DNA of 55,635 nucleotides from the NCBI RefSeq assembly GCF_000719555.1, contig NZ_JOGX01000041.1, forward strand, positions 1 through 55,635, in the 5' to 3' direction. The stretch comes from Streptomyces sp. NRRL F-5727 (GTDB lineage Bacteria; Actinomycetota; Actinomycetes; Streptomycetales; Streptomycetaceae). Below are positions 48,323-55,635 of the stretch, one piece after another (position 1 is the stretch's first letter; the number at the start of each line of letters is the position of its first letter). The notes under the pieces are model-generated. The model was not told the DNA's origin and ran no database searches. It saw only the letters and a list, made by a program, of their open reading frames with translations. Made by a program: the position numbers and the translations under genes.

Positions 48323-51300
48323 ATGACGGACACCGGCCAGGTCCCGGGCGAGGGGCTGCCGGAGAACGCAGGCATGGTCGAGCAGCCGGGCATCCCCGCT
48401 CCGGGCGCGTACACCTTCCTGGACCCCTCCGGCCCGCTCCCCGAGGACGACGACATGCTGCTGATGCCGGGCACCCAGGGCGCCTGGAGCGAGCAGGCCC
48501 CGGGCGCCGTGCCGGCCCCGCCGATCGCCGTCCCCGCCCCGCCCGTGGTCCCGCCGCAGGGCGGCCCCGAGGGCACGGACCCCGGCGTGGTGCCGCCGCA
48601 GGCCGCCGCCCCGCTGGGCGACCCGCTCACGGACCCGCTGCCGGACCCCCTCACCGGCCCGCTCCCGGACGGCCTCGTCCTCGCCGACCAGCTGACCGCC
48701 CCGGTCACCCCGGCGCACGGCGTCCAGGTGCCCGGCGCCACCCCGCCGCAGGGCGTGCCGCTCGCCCCGCAGCCCCCGCTCGGCACCCCGGCGCACGGCG
48801 TCCCCGTCGCCCCGCAGGAGCCCGTCGCCACCGCCCACGGCTACGAGCCCGGCATCCTCGACACCGGCGCCCACGAGGCCGCCGGCCGTGACTCCGGCTC
48901 CGTCGACCTCGGCGGCGTCCGCGTCCCGCCGCCGGCCACCCCGTCCCGGCGCCCGCTCCACATGGGCCCGCCGGTCCCGGAGACCGCCACCGGCGGCGTC
49001 GTGCGCTCGCTCGCCGACCGCGGCCCGGCGGCGCCCGTGCCGGCCGCGCCGCAGGTCCCCGCGCCGGCCCCCGAGCCCCTGGTGGCCACCGGCCCCGCGC
49101 CCGTCCCCGTACGGACCCCCGGCCCGCCCACCACCGGCCCCGAGTACTTCGAGATCGCGCAGGACCAGCAGACGGCCCCGCAGGGCGCCGAGCCGTGGGC
49201 CGCGCAGCCGCAGGAGCCCCTGGCGCCCGCCGAGGCCCCCGCAGAAACGGTCGTCCCGCAGAGCGGGCTCTTCGTGCCGGTCGAGGGCTCGGTCCCGACC
49301 GCCGAGCAGCCGGCCCCGACGCCGACCCCGGCGGCCGGGACCCCGATCCCCGGGCCGGAGGCCGTGACGCCGGAGACCCCGGCTCCGGACGCCGTCGCGC
49401 CCGAGGCCGTGGCGCCCGAGGCCGCCGAGGCCCCGGCCCCGGAGGCCATCGTCCCCGCCCCGCGCGAGGGCGAGCCCGTCGCCGAGGCGGCGCCGGTGGC
49501 GGCCCCGGAGGCCGTGGCGCCGGAGGCCGTCGAGCCCGCCGAGGTGCCCGAGCCCGTGGCCGAGCAGCCGGCGGAGGCCCAGGAGCCCGTGGCCGAGGCC
49601 GTCGTCGCCGAGGCCGTGCAGCCCGCCGCGCCCGCCGACGTACCGGCGCAGCCCGAGCCGGAGGCCGAGCCCGAGCCGGAGGCCCCGGCCGCGGAGAGCC
49701 CGGCGGCCGAGCCCGCCCCCGAGGCCCCGGCCGCCGAGGCCGAGGCCGAGACCGAGACGCCGGCCGAAGCCCCGGTCGAGGCCGAGGTCCCCGCCGCCGA
49801 GCAGCCGGCCGAGCCGGTCCCGGCCGAGGAGCCGGCGGCCGCCGAGGAGACCCCGGCCGAGGAGGCCGTCGCGGCGGCCCCCGCCGAGGCCGTCACGCCC
49901 GAGGCCGTCACCGCCGAGCCGGCGCCCGCCGAGTCGGCGTCCGCCGAGCCGGTCGAGGCCGAGCCCGTCGCCGCCGAGGCCGTCCCGGCGGTCGCCGAGC
50001 CGGTCGCCGAGCCCGTCGCCGCCGAGACCTTCGCCGACGCCGCCGAGGCGCCCGCCGAGGCCGCCGTCATGGCCGTGGCCGAGGAGATCCCGGTCGTCGC
50101 CGACGACACCCCCGAGGACCGGGACGAGCCCCGCCCGGCCGCCCCCGGCTACGACGACGCCGAGCGCGAGGCCGTGCTCCGCGTGATGCGCGAGCGCCGC
50201 GACATCCGCAACGGCTTCCGCTCCGACCCGATCCCGCACGAGGTGCTGCTCCGCGTCCTGGAGGCCGCCCACACGGCCCCCAGCGTCGGCCACTCGCAGC
50301 CCTGGGACTTCGTCGTCATCCGCTCCGCCGAGACCCGGCAGACCATGCACGAGCTGGCCCAGCGCCAGCGCGAGGCGTACGCCAAGTCGCTGCCGAAGGC
50401 CCGCGCGAAGCAGTTCAAGGAACTGAAGATCGAGGCCATCCTCGACACCCCGGTCAACATCGTGGTGACCGCCGACCCGACCCGCGGCGGCCGGCACACC
50501 CTCGGCCGCTACACGCAGCCGCAGATGGCCCCGTACTCCTCGGCCCTCGCCGTCGAGAACCTCTGGCTCGCCGCCCGCGCCGAGGGCCTCGGCGTCGGCT
50601 GGGTCAGCTTCTTCGACGAGCGCGAGATGGTCCGCGAGCTCGGCCTCCCCGAGCACCTGGAGGTCGTCGCCTACCTCTGCGTCGGCTACGTCGACGAGTT
50701 CCCGGACGAGCCCGAGCTGATGCAGGCCGGCTGGGCCAAGCGCCGCCCGCTCTCCTGGGTCGTCCACGAGGAGACGTACGGCCGCCGCGCCCTGCCCGGC
50801 GAGGAGCCGCACGACCTGCTCCAGGAGACCGTCGCCGCCATCCGCCCGCTGGACGCCAAGGCGCTCGGCGAGGCGTGGGAGCGGCAGAAGCGGATGACCA
50901 AGCCGGCCGGCGCGCTCGGCATGCTGGAGATCATCTCCGCGCAGCTCTGCGGCCTCTCCCGGGTCTGCCCGCCGCCGATCCCCGAGCCCGCCGCCGTCGC
51001 GATCTTCGCCGGCGACCACGGCGTGCACGCCCAGGGCGTCACCCCCTGGCCGCAGGAGGTCACCGGCCAGATGGTCGCCAACTTCCTCGGCGGGGGAGCG
51101 GTCTGCAACGCCTTCGCCAACCAGGTCGGCGCCGAGGTCTGCGTCATCGACGTCGGCGTCGCCGGCGAGCTGCCCGCCACCCCCGGCCTGCTGCCCCGCA
51201 AGGTCCGGGCCGGCTCCGGCGACTTCACCACCGGCCTCGCGATGACCCGCGAGGAGACGATCGCCGCGATCGAGGTCGGCATCGAGACCGCCCGCGACCT

Positions 51301-51865
51301 GGTCGCGGCCGGCAACAAGGCGCTCCTCACCGGCGAGATGGGCATCGCGAACACCACCGCGTCCGCCGCCCTCATCTCGGTCTTCACCGGCGTCGACCCG
51401 GCCGAGGTCACCGGCCGCGGCACGGGCATCAACGACGAGACCCACGCCCGCAAGGTCGACGTGGTCCGCCGCGCCCTCGACCTGCACAAGCCGGACCCGC
51501 AGGACCCGATCGGCGTCCTGTCGCAGATCGGCGGCCTGGAGCACGCCGCCCTCGTCGGCTTCATCCTGGGCGCCGCCTCGCTGCGCACCCCGGTGATCCT
51601 CGACGGCGTCTCCACCGGCGCGGCCGCCCTGGTCGCCCGCGCCATCGCCCCCGAGTCGCTGGCCGCCTGCATCGCGGGCCACCGCAGCGCCGAGCCCGGC
51701 CACGTCGCCGCGCTCAACAAGCTGGGCCTGCGCCCGCTGGTCGACCTGGACCTCCGCCTCGGCGAGGGCACCGGCGCCCTGTTGGCCCTCCCGCTGGTGC
51801 AGAGCGCGGCCCGCGCCATGCACGAGGTCGCGACCTTCGACTCCGCGGGCGTCACCGAGAAGTAG
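48323..51865 (+). CDS. cobT: BluB-like / CobT fusion with long Pro-Ala-Glu N-terminal region
   Basis: The 1180-residue protein has three parts. Residues 1 to about 605 are low-complexity Pro/Ala/Glu/Val, becoming a near-repetitive PEAVAPEAxxAP pattern, and are surely disordered. About 610-820 is a BluB-type nitroreductase domain (VLRVMRERRDIRNGF, APSVGHSQPWDFVVIRSA, GLGVGWVSFFDEREM), which makes 5,6-dimethylbenzimidazole from FMNH2 and O2. About 828-1175 is CobT (RMTKPAGALGMLEIISAQLC, IFAGDHGVHAQGVTPWPQEV, GEMGIANTTASAAL), which joins the base to ribose phosphate from nicotinate mononucleotide; its catalytic Glu is in LGEGTGALLAL. One polypeptide thus makes and activates the lower ligand of B12. 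The ATG at 48323 has GAGGGG 6 nt upstream. Confidence 0.93.
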   Translation: MTDTGQVPGEGLPENAGMVEQPGIPAPGAYTFLDPSGPLPEDDDMLLMPGTQGAWSEQAPGAVPAPPIAVPAPPVVPPQGGPEGTDPGVVPPQAAAPLGDPLTDPLPDPLTGPLPDGLVLADQLTAPVTPAHGVQVPGATPPQGVPLAPQPPLGTPAHGVPVAPQEPVATAHGYEPGILDTGAHEAAGRDSGSVDLGGVRVPPPATPSRRPLHMGPPVPETATGGVVRSLADRGPAAPVPAAPQVPAPAPEPLVATGPAPVPVRTPGPPTTGPEYFEIAQDQQTAPQGAEPWAAQPQEPLAPAEAPAETVVPQSGLFVPVEGSVPTAEQPAPTPTPAAGTPIPGPEAVTPETPAPDAVAPEAVAPEAAEAPAPEAIVPAPREGEPVAEAAPVAAPEAVAPEAVEPAEVPEPVAEQPAEAQEPVAEAVVAEAVQPAAPADVPAQPEPEAEPEPEAPAAESPAAEPAPEAPAAEAEAETETPAEAPVEAEVPAAEQPAEPVPAEEPAAAEETPAEEAVAAAPAEAVTPEAVTAEPAPAESASAEPVEAEPVAAEAVPAVAEPVAEPVAAETFADAAEAPAEAAVMAVAEEIPVVADDTPEDRDEPRPAAPGYDDAEREAVLRVMRERRDIRNGFRSDPIPHEVLLRVLEAAHTAPSVGHSQPWDFVVIRSAETRQTMHELAQRQREAYAKSLPKARAKQFKELKIEAILDTPVNIVVTADPTRGGRHTLGRYTQPQMAPYSSALAVENLWLAARAEGLGVGWVSFFDEREMVRELGLPEHLEVVAYLCVGYVDEFPDEPELMQAGWAKRRPLSWVVHEETYGRRALPGEEPHDLLQETVAAIRPLDAKALGEAWERQKRMTKPAGALGMLEIISAQLCGLSRVCPPPIPEPAAVAIFAGDHGVHAQGVTPWPQEVTGQMVANFLGGGAVCNAFANQVGAEVCVIDVGVAGELPATPGLLPRKVRAGSGDFTTGLAMTREETIAAIEVGIETARDLVAAGNKALLTGEMGIANTTASAALISVFTGVDPAEVTGRGTGINDETHARKVDVVRRALDLHKPDPQDPIGVLSQIGGLEHAALVGFILGAASLRTPVILDGVSTGAAALVARAIAPESLAACIAGHRSAEPGHVAALNKLGLRPLVDLDLRLGEGTGALLALPLVQSAARAMHEVATFDSAGVTEK

Positions 51866-51872
51866 CCCGTAC

Positions 51873-51919
51873 GGCCCCGGCGCCGCCGCCCTCCACCGGG
51901 AGGCGGCGGCACCGGGGCC
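51873..51919 (+). terminator. Hairpin terminator after bluB-cobT
   Basis: A long imperfect stem, GGCCCCGG (51873-51880) with CCGGGGCC (51912-51919), continues inward through GCCGCCGCC and GGCGGCGGC. It begins 7 nt after the stop codon. Confidence 0.75.
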
Positions 51920-52057
51920 GCCGCACGTCCGCGACCAGGGTCACAGGGTGTCCGCGCCAGGTCACCGATATCGTGGTCACCGGGCCTCCCGCCCGCCCCA
52001 CCAGCCGCTTCACCGCCGCAGCGGCCCCCCAAGCCCCTTCTGAGGAGCCGCCCGCAC

Positions 52058-53290
52058 ATGGCCGAGCACGTCGAGCACCCCGCCTACCCCGTCGGTCTCC
52101 GCCTCGCCGGCCGGCGCGTCGTCGTCCTCGGCGGCGGCACGGTCGCCCAGCGCCGTCTGCCCGCCCTCATCGCCGCCGGTGCCGACATCACCCTGATCTC
52201 CCCGTCCGCCACCCCCTCCGTGGAGGCCATGGCCGAGACCGGCGAGATCACCTGGGTCCGCCGCCGCTACGAGGACGGCGACCTCGCCGACGCCTGGTAC
52301 GCGCTCGTCGCCACCACCGACCCGGCCGCCAACGCCGCCGCCTCCGCCGAGGCCGAGCGCGCCCGCGTCTGGTGCGTCCGCTCCGACGACGCCGAGGCCG
52401 CCACCGCCTGGACGCCGGCCACCGGCCGCGCCGACGGCGTCACCGTCGCCGTCCTCACCGGCCACGACCCGCGCCGCTCGGCCGCCGTCCGCGACGCGAT
52501 CCTGGAGGGCCTGCGGGACGGCTCCCTCGCCGCGCCCGCGCAGCGCGCGCGTACGCCCTTCGTCGCCCTCGTCGGCGGCGGCCCCGGCGACCCCGACCTC
52601 ATCACCGTCCGCGGCCGCCGGCTGCTCGCCGAGGCCGACGTCGTCATCGCCGACCGGCTCGGCCCCCGCGACCTGCTGGACGAACTGCCGCCGCACGTCG
52701 AGGTGATCGACGCGGCGAAGATCCCGTACGGCCGCTTCATGGCCCAGGAGGCCATCAACAACGCGCTGATCGAGCACGCCAAGGCCGGGAAGTCCGTCGT
52801 CCGCCTCAAGGGCGGCGACCCGTTCGTCTTCGGCCGGGGCATGGAGGAGGCGCAGGCGCTCGCCGCCGAGGGCATCGCCTGCACCGTCGTGCCCGGCATC
52901 TCCAGCTCCATCTCGGTCCCCGGCGCCGCCGGCATCCCGGTCACCCACCGCGGTGTCGCCCACGAGTTCACCGTGGTCAGCGGCCACGTCGCCCCCGACG
53001 ACCCGCGCTCGCTCGTCGACTGGGCCTCGCTCGCCAAGCTCACCGGCACCCTGGTGATCCTCATGGGCGTCGACAAGATAGGGAAGATCGCCGAGGCGCT
53101 CGTCGCCCACGGCAAGGCCCCCGACACCCCCCTCGCCCTCGTCCAGGAGGGCACCACCGCGACCCAGCGCCGGGTGGACGCCACCCTCGCCACCGTCGCC
53201 GACGTGGTGAAGGCGGAGGAGGTCCGTCCGCCGGCCGTCATCGTGATCGGCCCGGTGGTCGCGGAGGGCCCCGGCAAGCTCACCCGCTGA
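52058..53290 (+). CDS. cobA: Uroporphyrinogen-III C-methyltransferase with N-terminal precorrin-2 dehydrogenase-like domain
   Basis: The 410-residue protein has CysG-like architecture. An N-terminal Rossmann domain (GRRVVVLGGGTVAQRRLPAL, about 1-155) resembles the NAD-dependent precorrin-2 dehydrogenase. A C-terminal SUMT domain (about 165-405) has VGGGPGDPDLITVRGRRLLA, VVRLKGGDPFVFGRGMEEAQ, VPGISSSISVPGAAGIPVTH and TLVILMGVDKI. SUMT methylates uroporphyrinogen III at C2 and C7 to give precorrin-2, the branch point to siroheme and B12. Whether the N-terminal domain is active is not visible. It follows bluB-cobT after 192 nt. Confidence 0.93.
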   Translation: MAEHVEHPAYPVGLRLAGRRVVVLGGGTVAQRRLPALIAAGADITLISPSATPSVEAMAETGEITWVRRRYEDGDLADAWYALVATTDPAANAAASAEAERARVWCVRSDDAEAATAWTPATGRADGVTVAVLTGHDPRRSAAVRDAILEGLRDGSLAAPAQRARTPFVALVGGGPGDPDLITVRGRRLLAEADVVIADRLGPRDLLDELPPHVEVIDAAKIPYGRFMAQEAINNALIEHAKAGKSVVRLKGGDPFVFGRGMEEAQALAAEGIACTVVPGISSSISVPGAAGIPVTHRGVAHEFTVVSGHVAPDDPRSLVDWASLAKLTGTLVILMGVDKIGKIAEALVAHGKAPDTPLALVQEGTTATQRRVDATLATVADVVKAEEVRPPAVIVIGPVVAEGPGKLTR

Positions 53291-53311
53291 CACCCACCGA
53301 AGGAGCGCGCT

Positions 53312-53338
53312 GACGGGCGGCGGCGACCGCCGCCCGTC
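53312..53338 (+). terminator. Hairpin terminator after cobA
   Basis: GACGGGCGGCGG (53312-53323) and CCGCCGCCCGTC (53327-53338) form a perfect 12-bp stem with a 3-nt loop. Confidence 0.82.
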
Positions 53339-53380
53339 CCGCGCATTGGCACCACACCCCGGACAAGGCAGTATCACCCC

Positions 53381-54199
53381 GTGGCCGAACTCATCACGAT
53401 CACCGACCCCGACGACCCCCGCCTGCGCGACTACACCGGCCTGACCGACGTCGAGCTCCGCCGCCGGCGCGAACCCGCCGAGGGCCTCTTCATCGCCGAG
53501 GGCGAGAAGGTCATCCGCCGCGCCAGGCAGGCCGGTTACGAGATGCGGTCGATGCTGCTCTCCGCCAAGTGGGTCGACGTCATGCGCGACGTCATCGACG
53601 AGGTCCCCGCCCCGGTGTACGCGATCCAGCCCGACCTCGCCGAGCGCGTCACCGGCTACCACGTCCACCGCGGCGCCCTCGCCTCCATGCAGCGCAAGCC
53701 GCTCCCGGAGGCCGGCGAACTCCTCGCCGGTGCCCGCCGGGTGGCGGTCATGGAGTCGGTCAACGACCACACCAACATCGGCGCCATCTTCCGCAGCGCC
53801 GCCGCCCTCGGCATGGACGCCGTCCTGCTCTCCCCGGACTGCGCGGACCCGCTCTACCGCCGCTCGGTGAAGGTCTCCATGGGCGCCGTCTTCTCCGTCC
53901 CGTACGCCCGCCTGGACACCTGGCCGCGCGGTCTGGAGGCGGTACGGGAGGCGGGCTTCAAGCTCCTCGCCCTCACCCCGGCCGAGAAGGCCACCGCCAT
54001 GGACGAGGCCGCCCCGCACCGACTGGACCGGGTCGCCCTGATGCTCGGCGCGGAGGGCGACGGCCTCTCCGCGCAGGCGCTGCGCGCCGCCGACGAGTGG
54101 GTCCGCATCCCGATGGCCCACGGCGTCGACTCGCTCAACGTGGGCGCGGCCGCGGCCGTCGCCTTCTACGCGGTGACGGCGGGCCGCCCCGAGGCGTAG
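53381..54199 (+). CDS. TrmH/SpoU-family RNA 2'-O-methyltransferase
   Basis: The 272-residue protein is a second SpoU-type enzyme. The N-terminal domain contains GLFIAEGEKVIRRARQAGYE. SPOUT motif 1 is in SVNDHTNIGAIFRSAAALGM, motif 2 in VALMLGAEGDGLSAQA, and motif 3 in IPMAHGVDSLNVGAAAAVAF. It methylates a ribose in rRNA or tRNA; the target is not evident. The start is GTG at 53381 without a clear Shine-Dalgarno. It is convergent with the kinase gene, with 12 nt between stops. Confidence 0.92.
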   Translation: MAELITITDPDDPRLRDYTGLTDVELRRRREPAEGLFIAEGEKVIRRARQAGYEMRSMLLSAKWVDVMRDVIDEVPAPVYAIQPDLAERVTGYHVHRGALASMQRKPLPEAGELLAGARRVAVMESVNDHTNIGAIFRSAAALGMDAVLLSPDCADPLYRRSVKVSMGAVFSVPYARLDTWPRGLEAVREAGFKLLALTPAEKATAMDEAAPHRLDRVALMLGAEGDGLSAQALRAADEWVRIPMAHGVDSLNVGAAAAVAFYAVTAGRPEA

Positions 54200-54211
54200 C
54201 CCGCCCCCGGA

Positions 54212-55384
54212 TCAGCCCTGGAGGGCCTGGGCGGCGGCGATGCCCAGGGCCACCAGCAGCGTCACCACCACGAAGACGACCAGCCGCTGGCGCAGCAGCC
54301 GCGGGTTGGCCGGGCGGCGGCCGGTGGACGTCGTCCGGTTCCCCGGACGGGACCCGGACCGCGACTGCGCCACACGGGAGCCGCCGCCGGTGCGGGCGGG
54401 CGCCGAGGGCCGCGAGGACGCCGCGGGCCCGCGCCCCCGGGCGGCGGCCCGCTCCGGCTCCCGGCCCCGGGTGTCCCGCTCCGTGTACCGCTCGGTCGGC
54501 CGCAGCGTGCCGCGCTCCTCCACCCGCTCGCGCGGCGCCGGCGGCCGGGCGGCCGGCAGCCCCTGAGCCTCGCGGGCGGCGATCTCCTTGAGCCGCATCG
54601 ACAGCTGGAGCGTGCTGGGCCGGTCCTCCGGGTCCTTCGCCAGGCAGGCCCGGATCAGCGGCGCCAGCGCGTCGGGCACCCCCTGGAGCTGCGCCTCCTC
54701 GTGCACCACGCGGTAGAGCATGACCTCGGAACTGCCGTGTCCGAAGGGGGAGTCGCCCATCGAGGCGTACGCGAGGGTGGCGCCGAGCGAGAAGACGTCC
54801 GTCGCCGGCGTCACGGCGGCGCCCCGCACCTGCTCGGGCGCGAGGAAGCCGGGGGAGCCGACCGCGGTGCCGACGTGGGTGAGGGTGCTGGCCCCGGTGG
54901 CCCAGGCGATCCCGAAGTCGATGATGCGGGGGCCCTTGGGGGAGAGCAGGATGTTCGACGGCTTCAGGTCGCGGTGGACGACCCCGGCCTCGTGGACGGC
55001 GACCAGGCCCTCGGAGAGCGCGGCACCGATCGACGCCACGTCGGCGGCCCGCAGCGGACCCTCCTCGGCGACCCGGTCGTGCAGCGAGGGGCCGGGCACG
55101 TACTGGGTGGCGAACCAGGGCCGTTCGGCGTCCAGGTCGGCGGCGACCAGCCGGGCGGTGCAGCCGCCCCGGATCCGCCGGGCCGCCGACACCTCACGGG
55201 CGAACCGCGACCGGAACTCCTGGTCCTCGGCCAGATCGGGCCGGATCACCTTCAGGGCGACCCGCTGACCGCGCCGGTCGGAGCCGAGGTACACGACCCC
55301 CATCCCTCCGGCGCCCAGCCTGCGGTGGAGCCGGAACGCCCCGACGATCCGCGGGTCCTCGCGCCGGAGCCGCATCATCGCCAT
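54212..55384 (-). CDS. Membrane-anchored Ser/Thr protein kinase
   Basis: The 390-residue protein has an N-terminal Hanks-type kinase domain (about 14-265): glycine loop LGAGGMGVVYLG, Lys in VALKVIRPDL, catalytic loop VVHRDLKPSNILLS, DFG in RIIDFGIAWA and GSPGFLAPEQ. A basic, Arg/Ser/Pro-rich linker follows, then a single C-terminal helix (RLVVFVVVTLLVALGIAAAQ) with almost nothing beyond it, so there is no extracellular sensor domain. The ATG at 55384 follows GAGGGGACGGAC. Upstream (55385-55635) is non-coding as far as I can see, with an AAGCTT-like TAAGCT -10 candidate on the minus strand at 55420-55415. Confidence 0.93.
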   Translation of the reverse strand: MAMMRLRREDPRIVGAFRLHRRLGAGGMGVVYLGSDRRGQRVALKVIRPDLAEDQEFRSRFAREVSAARRIRGGCTARLVAADLDAERPWFATQYVPGPSLHDRVAEEGPLRAADVASIGAALSEGLVAVHEAGVVHRDLKPSNILLSPKGPRIIDFGIAWATGASTLTHVGTAVGSPGFLAPEQVRGAAVTPATDVFSLGATLAYASMGDSPFGHGSSEVMLYRVVHEEAQLQGVPDALAPLIRACLAKDPEDRPSTLQLSMRLKEIAAREAQGLPAARPPAPRERVEERGTLRPTERYTERDTRGREPERAAARGRGPAASSRPSAPARTGGGSRVAQSRSGSRPGNRTTSTGRRPANPRLLRQRLVVFVVVTLLVALGIAAAQALQG

Positions 55385-55635
55385 GTCCGTCCCCTCGTCC
55401 GTTCGACGTGGCACAGCTTACGTAGTGCCGCCCCCGCGCGCTCATAGGCCGCGCCCTCCCACCGGCATCGATTGTCAGTACTGAGGGGGAAGGACGCCCC
55501 GGCCCCCACCGAACCTCCCCGTCAACACCCCTTCCCGCACAACCCACTTGACCGGGCCCTCCGACAACTCCCGTCGCCCCGCCCGCGCCACCGCGTCCGC
55601 CCCGCACCCCCTGCCCTGACCCGCCCCGACCGCCC

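Noticed and set aside
48423..50140. Possible frame error or separate gene in the low-complexity head of bluB-cobT
   Set aside because: The frame is continuous from a good Shine-Dalgarno and keeps strong third-position GC bias and Pro/Ala/Glu composition throughout, so it reads as one long coding region.
48080..51823. Antisense open frame of about 1250 codons on the minus strand
   Set aside because: It is a Gly/Leu/Arg-rich shadow of the bluB-cobT gene, produced by GC-rich third positions; its composition resembles no real protein and the plus strand carries recognisable domains.

Overview
The window is high-GC actinobacterial chromosome, almost certainly Streptomyces. Third codon positions are nearly all G or C, GTG and TTG starts are frequent, and many start codons overlap stop codons by 4 nt. 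The gene order (mycosin - sseB - DUF1844 - infC-rpmI-rplT - rRNA methylase - sensor kinase - pheST ... argCJBDR ... argH ... glpQ ... metNIQ ... cob genes - SpoU methylase - protein kinase) matches, from memory, the SCO1551-SCO1603 stretch of S. coelicolor. This is core chromosome: I see no transposase, integrase, CRISPR array, rRNA or tRNA gene.

Layout. 1-3480: end of a type VII secretion related pair (membrane protein and mycosin), an SseB-family gene and a DUF1844 gene, separated by a 96-bp tandem repeat. 3481-11394: the translation block infC-rpmI-rplT behind a long structured leader with a U-tract terminator, a SpoU-type rRNA methylase, a soluble PAS histidine kinase and pheST. 11626-24635: mostly regulators and enzymes: a SpoIIE-type phosphatase, an NsdA-like regulator, a NUDIX hydrolase, a 3-hydroxyacyl-CoA dehydrogenase, a Tat-exported glycosidase-like protein, a DMT exporter head-to-head with a MocR regulator, acetyltransferase, phosphatase-like and RNA methyltransferase genes, an ECF-like sigma factor and two MarR-type genes. 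24770-35721: arginine biosynthesis, with argCJBD-argR as one tightly overlapping operon and argH on its own, both behind promoters with ArgR-box-like sequence; an L,D-transpeptidase, a PNPOx-like protein and two tandem HEAT-repeat genes lie between them on the other strand. 35730-42504: HAD-like gene, tetR-MFS efflux pair, plsC, glpQ, sigma factor, acetyltransferase and two small membrane proteins. 42505-45973: the methionine uptake operon metNIQ, preceded by a short ORF ending in a Cys/Met-rich tract, which looks like a ribosome-mediated attenuator. 46077-53338: acetyltransferase and three cobalamin genes (cobL, a bluB-cobT fusion with a roughly 600-residue low-complexity head, cobA/cysG). 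53381-55635: SpoU methylase and a convergent Ser/Thr kinase.

How the genes fit together. Methionine import (metNIQ), B12 synthesis (cobL, bluB-cobT, cobA) and arginine synthesis are separate metabolic modules with their own control signals. The features most worth attention are the leaders and operators: the Cys/Met leader ORF before metNIQ, the infC attenuator with a probable AUC start, the fully overlapping start codons of the DMT/MocR pair, and palindromic operators before tetR and marR. Protein functions are inferred from motifs read in the translations; no database search was run.
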